64,000 bases of DNA, taken from positions 248,001 to 312,000 of the forward strand of contig CAJNDT010005919.1 of the NCBI GenBank assembly GCA_905221615.1. The letters are read 5' to 3'. Of this stretch, positions 9,861 to 22,447 are shown one piece after another. The notes below the pieces were generated by a model, which did no database searches, was not told where the DNA came from, and saw only the letters and a list, made by a program, of their open reading frames with translations. Position numbers and translations under genes: made by a program. The DNA is from Symbiodinium sp. CCMP2592 (taxonomy: Eukaryota; Sar; Dinophyceae; Suessiales; Symbiodiniaceae). How positions within the stretch are numbered: the first letter of the stretch is position 1; every line of letters starts with the position of its first letter.

Positions 9861-12785
9861 TGACTATTGAGCTGAGTGTAGTTGACCAAACTGAAAGGAC
9901 TCGGTCTCGCTGATGTCATGTAGTCATGTAGCGATGTTGTGCTCAAGAGTTTTCAGCGTATGATGCTTACGACACGGCTTGTGTAAGCTCTAACCGATAA
10001 GGTACTCCGATGTTAAGTATGCAGCGGAGGCTTTTGGTGACCTTGGCGGCCGAGACTTTGCAAGCTTTGGCTACATTTCGTGTCTGGTTTCTGATGGACA
10101 TTAGCTATTCTGGATTGGTTTGGGATGTTGCGCGTGGCTTAGCGAAATCAAACCAATGCTGATCTCATGAACAAGAGTCTTCAGCATAAAGCGATAAGGT
10201 ATGCTTGTCTTGAGTATGCAGCGGAAGCTCGGGTGGCCGAGACTGTGTAATTTTAGGGTTTCATGTCTAAACTTCAGCAAGCAGCAACAGACACGGTGGC
10301 TAACGCTACGCGATTGTCGGGCTTGGGGACCGATGGTCTGAGTGTAGTTACATGGTCAAGATTTCGACATCGTCGTCGATGCATTAACAGACATGGTGGC
10401 TTCGGGGTTTGCGTTCTGATGAACGATGGCTGGTCTAGATTGGTGCTGAGACGCTGAGCATTAATCGCAGTCGCTGAGTTCTAATCGTCTCTAAGCGGTA
10501 AGGCGTTCTTATGTTAAGTGTGCAGCAGAGACGTTGGTGATCTTGGTAGCCAAGACGTTGTAAGTTTACGGTTTGAAGCGCTTACGTAAGCAACAACAGG
10601 CGTGATGATTTGCGGTGCCGCTAGGTGAGTTTCGGGTTTGGGTTCTGATGGACGTTCGCCGGTCTAGATGGGTGCTGAACAAACTGAAACGAACCGGTGT
10701 CGCTGATCGTGCTCAAGAGTCTTCGGCGCTTTTTATGGTTACGAAACAGTTTGTGTGAGCTTTATCCGATTCGGCATTCTTATGCTAAGCGTGCAGTGGA
10801 ATCTTTGGTGGCCGAGACTGTGTAATTTTGGGGTTTCGCGGCTTACGCTATGTGATTGTCGTGTTTGGGTTCTGATGGGCGAGATAGCCTGTCTAGATTG
10901 GTGCTGACATGTGGGGCATTAATCGCTGTCATTGAGCTCTAACCGTCTCTAACCGTTAAGGCATTCTTATGTCAAGTATGCAGCGGAAGTGTTGGTGATC
11001 ACGATGGCCGAGACTTTGTAAGTTTAGGGTTTGAGGCGCTTACTTAAGCAACAACAGGCATGATGATGTGCCCTACTGCTACATGTGTTCCGGGTCTGGG
11101 GTTCTGATGGACGTTAGCTAGTCTAGATTGGTCCTCAACGTATTATGGTTAGTTTGTGTAGGCTCTAACCGATAAGGTATTCTAAGGAAAAGTATGCAGC
11201 GTCTGCTTTGGTGGCCGAGACAGTGTACTGTTGGGGTTTCAGGTCTATACACCTAAATAAACAACGAAAGACATGGTGACTTACGCTACGTGAGAGTCGG
11301 GCTTGGGTAGCATTTGACGATAGCTAGTCAGCTATGAGTGTGCATGTGCAAACTCAAACCCATCGGTATCACTGATCTCAGCAGGCGTCAGCCTGTGATT
11401 GTCATGAAACGGTTTGTGTAAGCTGTAACCGTTACGGTGTTCTTACGTTAAGGCTGCAGCGGAAGCTTTGGTGGCCGCGACTGTTCATTTTTAGGGTTTA
11501 TGGTCTACACTTAAGTAAGCAACAAAAGACATGGTGGCTTACGCTACATGATTGTCGGGTTTGGGTTCTGACGGAGCTAGTAAAGATTGACGCAGCAATG
11601 TCGAGCGCAGTTGAGCTGGCTGAAACGAAGCGGTGTCGCTGATCTCCGGAGGCGATGTTGTGCGCAAGAGTCTTCAACGCATGACGGTTACGTTACGGCT
11701 GATGTCTTCTCTGACTCGTCTCCGACCCAAGGTTTTCGTGTGGTATGTATGCAGCAGAAGCTTCGGTGACGGATGCTGTATCGCTTTAGGGTTTGAGACA
11801 CTTACTTAAGCAACAATAGGCATGGTGGTCTACATTTTACGATTGTCAAGTTTGGGTTCTGATGGACGCTAACTTGTCTAGAAAGACGCTGAGATGTTGA
11901 GTGCACTTGACCAAATTGAAACCAATCGGTGTCGCTGACCTCGCGAAGCGATGTCGTGCTCAAGACTCTTCAGCCTATGATGGTTACGACTTGGCTGTGT
12001 GACTAATCGACTAGCCGATGAGTTATTCTTGTGTTAAGTATGCAAAGGAAGCTTTAGTGGCCGAGAATGTGCTAATGTTGGGTTTCAGGTCTGAACTTCA
12101 GTAAGCAGCATAAGGCATGGCGCTGTATGCTACGTGATTGTAGGGTTTGGGTACTAATCGACGATGTAGCTCTCTTGTATGTAGTAGCGAACTGAAACCG
12201 GAGGAAGCAGATTTTGTAAGCTCCAAGCTCGGGACTTTATGCTAAGTGTGGAGGGGAAGCTTTGCGAGACTGTGTAAAGTTGGGGTCTGAGGCAACTAAG
12301 CAACAAAAGGCATGGCGGCTTACACTACGTGATTTTCGGGCTGGGGCATTGCTGATCTCATGCAGCGATGTCGTGCTCAAGACTAGCCAGGAAGATATTC
12401 TTAAGCTAAGTGTGCAGCGGAAGCTTTGGTGGCCGAGACTATGTCATTTCAGGGTTTCAGTTCTACACTTGATTAAGCAACAGAAGAGATGGTGGCGTGC
12501 GCTACGTGTTTTTCGGGCTTGGGTATTGATGGACCAGGAATAGCTAGCATAGCGCTAAGAATTGAGCGTAGTTGAGCAATCTGGAACCAATCGCATTGAC
12601 CTCATGAGGTGTCAGCGTGTGATGGTCACGAAACGGTTTGTGTAAGCTCTGACCAAGAAGGTATCGTTATCTTACGTGTGCAACGGAAGCTTTGGTGGCT
12701 GCGACTGTTCAAGTTCAGGGTTTAAGCTTTACACTTAAGTAAGCAACAAAAGACATGGTGGCTTATGCTACACGACTTTCGGGCT
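9861..12785 (+). repeat. Satellite array, copy 1 block a
   Basis: About twelve units of the same satellite as at 2.04-3.79 kb. One unit near 10349-10395 carries a short remnant of the family B entry sequence (ACATGGTCAAGATTTCGACA, then the CATCGTCGTCGATG word) before returning to satellite. This shows that family B once stood there and was almost wholly lost. Confidence 0.85.
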
Positions 12786-13690
12786 TGGAAGTCGATGGAT
12801 GATGAGAAGATGGTGGTCGTGGCTGTTGAACTCGCTGCCAGTGAGAGTTTATTGCTACCTGAGAAGAGGACGCATCTTCAGCTGTTGCGCAGTCTTACTT
12901 TTGGCCACGGACAGCTGGAGCTCACAGGGCACAATGAATTAATTGTTGCTGATGACCTGAAGACGATCCTCGAGTGATGGGAGACTCGTCGCCACACCGG
13001 AATGTCCCAGAAGGCCCAGTCAAGGTGTCCAATGCGCCTTCCCCCGAAAATAGGTGAAGGGAATGGCAAAGCCAAGAGCCAAGCCAAGGCCGCTGGTCGC
13101 CCCGACCGTGAACGGTATCGTCGCTACCAGCGTGACTGGGATGGTGATGATCCTGGTGCAGCTGGTCCGGATCCGATTGTTATGTTTCTGGATAGTCCGT
13201 GTGCCGGCGGTCAGGGCCAAGCGCCGTTGCCGGCCAACGGGGGGAGTGTCTGGAGAAGCAACCTTGGGATGGAGCTGGCGCTGATCCCATCTTTTGTGTA
13301 CCGTACTTTTCCATGTGCCGCAGGCATGTTCGTCCGGCCAACGAGCCGGCGATGAAACAGCCAATCTGATCACCAGCTCAGTGGCTTGGGTTTTCAACCG
13401 CTGCGTAACTTTCTTGCAACGTACGTCAATGATGCGGAAGGCAACTCCATGCCGATCACTGAAACTCCGTGCCGAGCAATGATCTTCCACGTGCGGGCTG
13501 GTTACGTTATGTTTTCCATTATGCTGTCGTGCCGCTGGTGAGGGGGGGTTGTAGTTTGGCGTCGCGCCGTCTGTAGGAGTTTATGATGATCGCGCACAGT
13601 CATCATGTTGTTTGTTCATGCGACTGATGCTCATCCCCGCTGAGCAAAAGGAGTAGCGGTAGCGTATCCTGATGCTCATGGCTTAACGGT
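12786..13690 (+). repeat. Family B repeat with large internal deletion; small open frame
   Basis: The entry part (GATGGTGGTCGTGGCTGTTG) jumps at about 12884 from the word AGCTGTTGCG to CAGTCTTACTTTTGG, losing roughly 1 kb that other copies keep. The 3' part has an ATG-started open frame of 117 codons (13002-13355). It contains GEGNGKAKSQAKAAGRPDRE, then RYQRDWDGDDPGAAG, and is preserved in duplication copy 2. The fragment resembles a basic, low-complexity protein end. No family was recognised. Confidence 0.6.
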
Positions 13691-15195
13691 TCTTTGTGTA
13701 CTCTATACTATACCAACTGAAAGCAGTCGGTTTCGCTAATCTCATGAAGCGGCGTCGTGCTCACGAGTCTTCAGCAGCAGACGATAGTTACGAGACGGTT
13801 TGTGTAGATTAGGTATTCTTATGTCAAGTATGCAAAAGAAGCTTCCAGCCGAGACTGGGTAAGCAACAAGAGACATGGCGCGGCTGTTGGTGGCTTACAC
13901 TACGTGACTTTCGGGTTGGGATATTGATGGACGAAGACTAGCTGACCAGCTAGCTTGGTGCTGAGATGTTGAGCGTAGTTGAACGGCCTGAGACCAGTCG
14001 GTGTCGCTGATCTCATGAAGCGATGTCGTGCTCGAGAGTCTTCAGTCTCCAGCTAATGATGGTTACGAAAATTCTTGTGTAAGATCGAACCGACAAACTA
14101 TTCGTTTATGTTCAGAATGTAACCGAAGCTTTGGTGGCCGAGACGGTGTAATTTTAGGGTTTGCGCACTTGCTGACGCGACAAAAGACATTATGACGCGC
14201 CCTATGTGATTTTGGGGTTTGGGTACTGTGTTGGACGATAGCTGAGTTTAGATTGGTGCAGGGATGTTGAACGTAGTTTGACAAACTGAAACCAATTGGT
14301 CTCACTGATTTCATGCAGCGATGTCGTGCTTAAAAGTCTTCAGCGTATGATGGTTGCAACACGGTTTGTGTAGGCTCTATCCGGTAAGGTATTCCGATGT
14401 TATGCATGCCGCGTTGGTGGCCGAGACTGCGTAATTGTAGGGCTTAGCAACAAAGCGCATAGTGGATTACACTACGTGATTTTTGGGTAAGGGTACTGTT
14501 CGGCGATAGCTACTCTAGATTGGCGCAAAAAGTTGAGCGTAGTTCAACAAACTGAACCCAATCTGCATCACTGAATTCATGAAGCGATGTCGTGCTCAAA
14601 AGTCTTCAACATATGATGGCAGCGAAACGGTTTGTGTAAGCTCTAACCGATATGGTATTCTTATGTTACATGTGCAGTTGAAGCCTTGATGTTCGAGACC
14701 GCGCAGTTTAAGGGTTTCATGTCTAGACTTAAGTATGCAACGGAAGCTGTGGCATACTGGACTGGCTACTTATATGGCTTAAGCTTTAAGCTTGAGTAAG
14801 CATCGATAGACGCGGTGTCTGACACTACGCCGTTTTCCGTTGTGCACTCGTGAACGATAGCTGATCTAGATTGGTGCTGTAATGTCCCGCGAGCATGGTG
14901 TCGAAATACGACACCGCAACTAGGAACTATCCCTGCTTCGGCCTCGATCCATTATCTCTGCCTTGAAAAACTCTCGCCCCGGTTTAAGAGAGATATGGCC
15001 GAATCTATGAGGGTCGCAAACGGTTTATGTAAGCTCTAACCGTTTCAAGCCAATAAGGTATTCTTGTGTTTAAGGCTGAAACTTGGGTAAGCAACAAAAG
15101 ACATGGTGGTCGATGCTACGTGATTCTCGGATTTGGGTACGGATGGACGATAGCTCGTCTCGTTTGGTGACGGGATGGTGAGTGTCAAACTGAAA
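13691..15195 (+). repeat. Satellite array, copy 1 block b
   Basis: About six satellite units between family B and family C. Some are strongly shortened, for example around 14480-14900, where a unit is rearranged and includes two adjacent AAGCTT-containing words. Confidence 0.85.
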
Positions 15196-16025
15196 CGAAC
15201 CTCGTGACGAGGTACGAGTTGCGACTATGTGTGCTAGTGTCGTCTGTTCTGCCTACCGAAACCATCCTACTTCGTCACGAGGGACGTCCAAGAAGTGGGC
15301 TGACTGTAGGCTCGGCGAGAAGTCCAAGCTTGGGAAGCTCGGCGATGCAGCAAGGGATGGGTCAACTGGGCTATCGCCCCGGATTGGGAGAGACCCTTCC
15401 TGGACGCTTGCCGCTTGCATGCTTGGTCCACGTCCACATCGGGACAGGACGGGGTGACGGGCTACTCGCCATGCTACACCTCCTCATGACCTCGCTCGCC
15501 GATCCACTGGAGACCGGCCACACCTTGGGCGCCGAAGAACGTGATCGCTAGAATTGCTGGCGACCCTCGTCGGGATACGTTTCTGGGTCGTGGAGGGCGC
15601 AGATACGAAAACCGCGCGAGTTGCCGTTCGTGGCTACACGGAAAACAGGTCAGCCCTGCTACTACGGAAGGCAATGACGACCACGTATCCGTCTATCCTA
15701 GTTTTAACGGATTTGGCCGAAGAGGTATCCCACAAGAATCGTGAGGTATAGCTGTAGTGGATAAGAAGAGACCTTTATACCAGTCAGCGGACGACTTCAC
15801 CATCGAAGAGTTCCAGATCCCGAGCTGAGGATAGACTTCAAGGGAGAGGAGTTCGTCTGGAGGATAATGGACTAGGGTGTCAAGGCTCAGCCGAAAGGGC
15901 CGCAAACTAAATTCCTGGTAGCCTGAGTTGCGATGCTCGCGGAAGGCTAGCCGAAGGCGAGCGAGAATCTCCAGGTTAACTGGGATTTCTGCCACATCCA
16001 TGATAAAGGAGATTGTCCAGTGCTA
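15196..16025 (+). pseudogene. Family C: RNase H-like retroelement relic
   Basis: The family begins with the 13-nt palindrome CCTCGTGACGAGG (15200-15212). Between about 15541 and 15751, two overlapping frames together give VIARIAGDPRRDT, then YTENRSALLLRKAMTTTYPS and ILVLTDLAEEVSHKN. This resembles the C-terminal half of the RNase H of dinoflagellate retroelements, in which MTTKYPL and VLMELA words precede the last catalytic Asp. The frames are broken and no active enzyme is encoded. The downstream part (15750-16025) ends in TGATAAAGGAGATTGTCCAG. Confidence 0.55.
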
Positions 16026-16130
16026 GCTTGAGCAACGACGGGCTTCGTGGGTTACACACTAGTTACGCGATTTTCGGGTTTGGGTGCTGGTGGACGATAG
16101 CTCGTCTTGTTAGGTGATGCGATGCTGCGT
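16026..16130 (+). repeat. Short satellite fragment
   Basis: Less than half a satellite unit (GATTTTCGGGTTTGGGTGCT, GACGATAGCTCGTCTTGTTA) separates family C from family B. Copy 2 has the same at 41.56-41.66 kb. Confidence 0.7.
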
Positions 16131-17184
16131 GTAGTTAGATGTCGACATCGTCGTTTTATGAGGAGGTGGTGGTCGCGGCTGTTGAACTTGCTGTTGATGG
16201 AAGTTTATTGCTACAGCCACGTGAGGCGAACGCATCTTCAGCTGTTGCGGAGACTGTGCCCGAGGTCATTCCACCAGTGCGTGTCTCCGTGCCGCACTCA
16301 ATGCCCTCCGTAACGGACAGGCCGCTGCCGTCCAAGGGCATGCCGGTACGTGCCGTTGCCCCAAACCAGTGCACCTCCAATTCCTTCGAGGTATGGCGGT
16401 GCCAACGAGCAACCAACGCAGCCGCTTTTCTCGAGGATGTATCATGCTGCCATTGCCAGGCCCAGTGCTTTCAATGCTAGTGCGTTTGCTTCGACTTTGG
16501 TGGTCCTCGATGCGAGGCCCCGCCGGGCGAGGCATAACTTCTTGAGAAAAGGCGACGTTGTTCGGAAGGCGAGACCGGTACCCGGTACAGAAGAAAGCCA
16601 CCTTAAGACTGTAAGGCCTATTCGGCCTATCATCCATTGTCGACCGGTTCTGCCAGGACAGCGGTATTCCTCACCAATGCCGGTTACGCCCGAGTTCAGA
16701 TTGTTTGCCCAACCCTGGAAGGTCAAAGGGCCAGTGCAGATCAAGCAGAGCGGTGTCCCAAGCTGCACGCCGCCTTGGTGACATCCTACATTGCCGTTTG
16801 ATTCATTTCGAAGAAGTGTTGCGAAGTATACTTCCAAACAGCCTATTCTAATTACCAAGGCCCCTACATTCAGGGTTCGGGATGGAGTGCAGTGGTAGCC
16901 CATCGCCTTTACCTGGTACGGTGCTATTCGTTCCTTTCAGTACACGTCAATTTTGGCCGCGGATAGCTGGAGTTCATAGGGGGTGCAGCAATTGTTGCTG
17001 ATCACCTGAATACGATCCTTCGTGATGATCTCCAATCTGCAGTTGCTGCTGTGGAGGAGAATCGTCGCCATGCCGTCCCAGCAGGCCCAGCCAAAGTATC
17101 CGGTTTCCACGCACACACATTGTCTTCCCGGTGCCTAACGAAGTTTAGAGCATTCCGGCTAATTGAGCTATCTAAGACATTTCA
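16131..17184 (+). pseudogene. Family B relic, most complete 5' half
   Basis: A frame open from 16139 to 16480 reads VVVAAVELAVDGSLLLQPRE, then ASSAVAETVPEVIPPVRVSV and PSVTDRPLPSKGMPV. This acidic, Pro/Ala-rich stretch recurs with changes at 24.5, 34.7, 41.7 and 49.3 kb. The frame then breaks. Downstream words are GCGAGGCATAACTTCTTGAG, TGCCGGTTACGCCCGAGTTC and an intron-like border TTTACCTGGTACGG...CTTTCAG at about 16910-16960. The sequence once coded for a protein with a disordered N-terminal region, perhaps gag-like. The function is not known. Confidence 0.5.
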
Positions 17185-17561
17185 ATGATTACTGGACCAC
17201 CGAAGCCTATAAAGATGCATATAGTATACTACATGGAGATGCTAACGCTCTTGACGTCAATAAAATACAACGTCTACCAGCCAGAAATCGTCAAGGACCT
17301 TTTGTTGCATAATATGTAATTGATACATCGGGACGCTGTCCCAAAGGCCATCGGCCTCTCGCATCACTGTTGCTTGGGAAGTGTGGTGCCAAGTTTTCCA
17401 TTTCTGTTTACTCATTGCAGCACTCAATATCTTGAAGATAATGTATCCTCAATGAGTGCTGAACTTGTCTCACTGTCCTAGTGTACCTCCACTGGTTTTT
17501 TTGCATTCTCACAAGCCTGTTGGGAGCCCTCCTGCGCTCGACACAAAAGAAAGACGTTCCA
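17185..17561. mobile_element. Small A+T-richer insertion in family B (about 377 bp)
   Basis: Family B at 9.58 kb is continuous where this copy is interrupted. The insert is flanked by AAGACATTTCA (17174-17184) and AAGACGTTCCA (17551-17561), an 11-bp imperfect direct repeat like an old target-site duplication. The first 240 bp are clearly richer in A+T than the surroundings. It holds a hairpin with CAGCACTCA (about 17422) against TGAGTGCTG (about 17453). No open frame of note was seen. The same insert is present in copy 2, so it predates the duplication. Confidence 0.5.
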
Positions 17562-17868
17562 GTTGCACGCCCAGGACTCGCGACCGCACGACTCTACTAC
17601 AGTTGAGTGGAAACAGTTGTTTGAAGCGCGGCCGTGATTCTGCAGTTTCGTGGGGCCACGATGCCCTTGAAAGAAATGCTGGCGGCCCCGGGAGGACGAA
17701 GACTCCCGAAACCTTCCCAAGGCTTCTGGAGCCCGCTTGCTTTCGGCGTTACGCAGTGTTGCACCCCCGATGTGCGCAACATTGAAAGGAACGCCCGCGG
17801 CTCTGGAGCGGAAAGCCTGTTCTCATGAGTTGACTAAGCCTCCCCACGCTTTCTCCAAATTTCCCGGG
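17562..17868 (+). repeat. Family B 3' tail
   Basis: This resumes family B after the insert with ACGCCCAGGACTCG, GCGCGGCCGTGATTCTGCAG and GGGGCCACGATGCCCTTGAA. It ends at the usual joint CCCGGGATGTTGAGCGTAGT. Confidence 0.65.
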
Positions 17869-20800
17869 ATGTTGAGCGTAGTTGACCATGCTGAAACCGC
17901 TCCGTGTCGCTGTTCTCATGAAGCGATGTCGTGCGCAAGAGTCTTCAACGTATTATGTTTACTGAACAGTTTGTGTAAGCTCTAACCGATACGGTGTTCT
18001 TATGCTAAGCGTGCGGCGGAAGCTCTGGTGGCCGAGACAGTGTAATTTTAGGGTTTCAGCTTGACAGTTAAATCAGCAACGGAAGACATGGTGGCTTATG
18101 CTACGTGATTGTCGGGTTTGGCCGCTGATGGACGGTTGCTTCTCTAGATTGGTGCTGAGATGTTGAGCGTCAATCGCTGTCACCGAGCTCTAACGGTCTC
18201 TAACCGATAAGGTGTTCTTATGAGTATGCAGTGGGGGTTTTTGGTGACCTTGGCGGCCGAGACTACAGTAAGCTCAGAGTTTCTCAGCACTTACTTTAGT
18301 AACAAAAGGCACGGTTGTTTGGGCCACATAGTCTAGATGTGTGCTGGGACGTTGAGCGTAGTTGAACAAGCTGAAACCGCTCGGTGTCGGATATCACGAG
18401 GCCATGTCGTTCCCAAGGGTCTTCAGCGTATGATGGTTACGACGTGGTTTGTGTAAGCTCGAACCGATAAGGTATTCTCATGTCAAGTATGCGACTCAAG
18501 CTCCGGTGGCCGAGGCTGTGTAATTTTTGGTTTTCAGGTCTAAACTTAAGAAAGCAACAAAAGACATGGTGGCTTAGGCTACGTGATTGTCGGGCCCGGG
18601 TTCCTTCAATCGCTGTCGCTGCGCTCTGTAAGCTGGAAGCGATAAGGTGTTCTGATGTTAAGTACGCAGCAGAAACTCTGGACACCTGGGTGGCAAGACT
18701 TGGTAAGTTCAGGGTTTGCGGCACCTACCGAATCATCGAAGCGCATGGTGGTTTGCACGACATGAGTTTCGTGGTTTGATTCTGATGGACGTTCGCTAGT
18801 CTGGCTTGGTGCTGGGATGTTAAGCGTAATTGAACAAACTGAAACCGCTCGGTGTCGCTGATCTCATGAAGCGATGTCATGTGCAATTATGTTTACGAAA
18901 CAGTTTGTGTAAGCTCTTTCGGATAAGGTATTTTTTGGATAAGTATGCAGCTGAAGCTCTGGTGGCCGAGGCAGTGAATTTAGGGTTTCAGGTCTACAGT
19001 TAAATCAGCAACGAAAGACATGGGTGCTTATGCTACATTTCAGTCGGGCTAGGGTAGTGTTCGACGATAGGCAGTCAGCTGGTCTAGCTGTCTGTGTGCG
19101 CTGACTGTCAATTTCAGGGTTTAAGGTCTACGCTTGAGTAAGCAACGAAATTCATGGTGGCTTCCGTTACATGATTGTCGGGTTTGGGTTCTGATGCCGG
19201 ATAGCTAGTCTAGATTGCCGTAGCAATGTCGAGCGTAGTTGAACAACTGAAACGAAGCGGTGTCGCTGATCTCATGAAGCGATGTTGTGCGCAAGAGTTT
19301 TCAACGTATGACGGTTGCGTTACGGCTTATGTGTACTCTGACCCATACGGTTTTCGTCGGGCTCAAGAGTCTTCGAAATATTATGTTTACGAAACAGTTT
19401 GTGTAAGCTCTATAACCGACAAGGTACTCTTATGTTAAGCATGCGGCGGAAGCTCTGGTGGCCGAGACAGTGTAATTTTAGGGTTTCAGGTTTACACCTA
19501 AACAGCAACAAAAGGCATGCTCTGATAGACGATAGCTTGTCTAGATTGGTGCTGAGATGCTGACCGTCAACTCTAACCGACTCTAACCGATAAGGTGTTC
19601 TTATGAGTGTGCAGCGGGGGCTTTGGTGACCTTGGCGGCCGAGACTTTGTAAGCTTAGGGCTTAGGGTTTCTCAGCACTTACTTTAGCAACAGAAGGCAT
19701 GGTTGTTTGGGCCACATGAGTTTCGGGTTAGGGTTCTGATGGACCTCCCCTAGTCTAGATGGGTGCTGGGATAGCGTATGATGGTTACGACATGGTTTTT
19801 GCAAGCTGTAACCGATAAGGTAATCTTGTGCTAAGTATGCAGCGGAAGCCCTGGTGGCCGAGACACTGTAATTTTGGGGTTTCAGGGTTACACGTAAATA
19901 AGCAGCGAAATACATGGTGGCTTACGCTACGTGACAGTCCGGCTTGGGTAGCGTTTGACGATAGGTAGTCAGCTAGTCTAGCTTGGTGCTGAGTTGTTGA
20001 ATGTGGCTGTACAAACTCAAACCCGTCGGTGTCACTGATCTCAGCATGCGTCAGCGTGTGATTGTCGGGAGATGTCTCTGTTTGCTGTAACCGATATGGT
20101 GTTCCTATGTTAAATATGCAGCGGAAGCTTTGGTGGCCGCGACGGTCACTTTTCGGGTTTAAGGTCTACGCTTAATTAAGCAGCCACAGACATGCTGGCT
20201 TCCGTTACATGATTGCCGGGTTTGGGTTTTGGTGGAGGATAGCTAGTCTAGACTGCCGTAGCAATGCATAGTTGACAAGTTGAAACGAGGTGGTGTCGCT
20301 GATCTCATAAAGCGATATTGCGCGCAAGAGTCTTCAACGTGTAACGACCCATAAGGTTTTCTTGTGGTCTGTCTGCAGCAAAAGCTTTGGTGACCGATGC
20401 GGTGTTGTTTTGGGGATGGAGACAGGTGCTGAAACTGTCAGGTTTGGGTGCTGATGGGACGATAGCTAGTCGTGTCGTTGATCTCATGAAGCATCTGCGT
20501 ACGATGGTCAGGAAGTTTGTGTTTTAAGTGTGCAGCGGAAGCTTTCCGAGACGGAAAAATTAGGATTTGAGGAAGTAGTTGAACAAGCTGAAGCCAATCG
20601 ATGTCGCTGATCTCACGAAGTGCTGTCGTGCGCAAGCGTCTGCAGCGTATGATGGTTACGACACGACTTGTGTAAGCTCTAACCGACAAGGTATTCTTAT
20701 GTTAAGTGTGCAGCGGAAGCCGAGACGGTGTAATTTTAGGGTTTCAGGTCTACGCTTAATCAAGCCACAAGGGACATCGTGGCTTACGCTACGTGAATCT

Positions 20801-21300
20801 CGGGCTTGCTAGCGTAGTGCTGAGATGTTGAGCTTATTTGAACAATCTGGAACCAATGAGGCTGATTTCATGAAGCGTCAGCATGTGATGGTCACGAAAC
20901 CGTTTGTGTAAGCTCTAACCGATAGGTGTTATTTTTTTACGTATGCAACGGAAGGTTTGGTGGCCGCGACTGCTTAAGTTCAGGGTTTGAGGTCTACTCT
21001 TAGGCAACCGACCAAAGACATGGTGGCTTATGCTACATGATTTTCGGGCTTGCGTACTGATGGACGATGGCTAGTCTAGCTTGGTGCTGCGTTGTTGAGC
21101 GTAGAGATACAAGCGAAACCCATGTGTTGCTGATTTCAATAAGCCGCAAAGTCGATGGTCACGAAACGGTTTGTGTAAACTTTAACTGCTCCACACCAAT
21201 GTTAAGTGTGCAAAGGAGGGTTTCAGGTCTAAACTTTGCAATAGCAGACATGGTGGCTTACACTACACAACCTTCGGGCTTGGAGACTGATGGACGATAG
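17869..21300 (+). repeat. Satellite array, copy 1 block c
   Basis: About thirteen units, the longest satellite block here apart from 28.8-32.6 kb. Several neighbouring units end with GGTTTCAGGTCTACA followed by TAAATCAGCAACGAAAGACA, suggesting local unit-by-unit duplication. Confidence 0.85.
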
Positions 21301-21681
21301 GAGAAGCCGATGCCGTTTAAGGGAGGGATCGTTGCTCAGCCAGGTCCTGCGTGGAAACGACTTATACTTCCCTTGGAGTGGCCACCCGCGTCGCACGCAA
21401 ACCTGAAAACATCCCAGTGGACGCCCTTCCCCAATGCAGGGCACTTCCACAGGTGTGGCGGTACCGACGAGCAGCCAACAGCGGTTTTGCTCGAGCACGT
21501 ATCATGCTGCCGTTTCCAGGCCCAGCCAGCGCGTTTGATTCGAGTGCGGTGGTCCTGTCAAGCCCGGCCGACACCCAAGAGTAATCGATGCCAGAGTCTC
21601 AATCGCGTCGAGAGATGTCGCCGGACGAGACATGACTTCTGCGAGAACGGCACGGAAGAAACCCACCCTTAAGGTTATTAA
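21301..21681 (+). repeat. Family B fragment (middle part)
   Basis: Starting from GCCGATGCCGTTTAAGGGAG, this covers the middle of family B as far as GGCACGGAAGAAACCCACCC. One frame reads LGVATRVARKPENIPVDALP and RIMLPFPGPASAFDSSAVVL. The equivalent words occur at 24.7 and 35.0 kb. It stops at the TTAA where the terminal-inverted-repeat element is inserted. Confidence 0.65.
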
Positions 21682-22443
21682 GGTTGGGGGTGTTCTCTAC
21701 CATCATGTGTGGGCCTCTACTATGACAGAAACCCTGGCGACTCCGTGCCGGCAACGGGGCTTACAACAGAAACTGTAACGGAACGTAGTGGAGCTGTAAC
21801 GGATTTGTCGCTCAGCTGTAACGGACCTGTAAAGGAGCTGTAACGGAGCTGTGACGGAAGCTGTAACGGAGCTGCAGAAGCTGCAGCGGAGCTGTAACGG
21901 ACCTGCTACGGAGCTGTAACGGAGCTGTAACGGAGCTGCAACGGGAGCTGTAACGGAGCTGTAACGGGGCTGTAGCAGAAGCGGTAGCGGGTCTGTAACG
22001 GACCTGCAACGGAGCTGTGAAGGACCTGCAACGGAGCTGTAGCGGAAGCTGTAACGGACCTGCAACGTAGCTGTAACGGACCTGCAACGGAGCTGTAACG
22101 GAAGCTGTAACGGAGCTGTAATGGAGCTGTAGCAGAAGCTGTAACGGAGCTGTAACGGAGCTGTAACGGGGCTGTAGCAGAAGCTGCAGCGGGGCTGTAA
22201 CGGACCTGCTACGGAGCTGTAACGGACCTGCGACGGAGCTGTAACGGAGCTGTAACGGAAGCTGTAACGGAGCTGCAACGGAGCTGTAGCAGAAGCTGTA
22301 GCGGAGCTGTAACGGACCTGCAACGGAGCTGTAACGGACCTGCAACAGAGCTGTAGCGGAAGCTGTAACGGAGCTGGTAACTGAGGGCCCAGGGCGGGTA
22401 GCGCAAATCCCATAGTAAATGATGGTAGAGAACACCCCCAACC
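21682..22443. mobile_element. Nonautonomous TIR element in a TTAA site
   Basis: The two ends (21682-21705 and 22420-22443) are perfect 24-bp inverted repeats starting GGTTGGGGGTGTTC. They are flanked on both sides by TTAA (21678-21681, 22444-22447). Duplication copy 2 lacks the element and has only a short TTAAGGCTTAAGGGC at 47228-47242. A TTAA target duplication is characteristic of piggyBac-type and some other cut-and-paste transposons. There is no transposase gene, so mobilisation would need an enzyme from elsewhere. Almost all of the interior is minisatellite. Confidence 0.8.
21768..22377. repeat. 11/12-bp minisatellite inside the TIR element
   Basis: Some 55 units of GAGCTGTAACG type follow each other, mixed with GACCTGCAACG and the 12-bp GAAGCTGTAACG variants. 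Because unit lengths vary between 11 and 12 bp, long minus-strand open frames full of LQLRYSSVTAP appear by chance. They are not genes. Confidence 0.85.
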
Positions 22444-22447
22444 TTAA

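Noticed and set aside
21703..22441. Minus-strand frames of 236 and 209 codons rich in LQLRYSSVTAP
   Set aside because: They are produced by the 11/12-bp minisatellite and have no other protein character.
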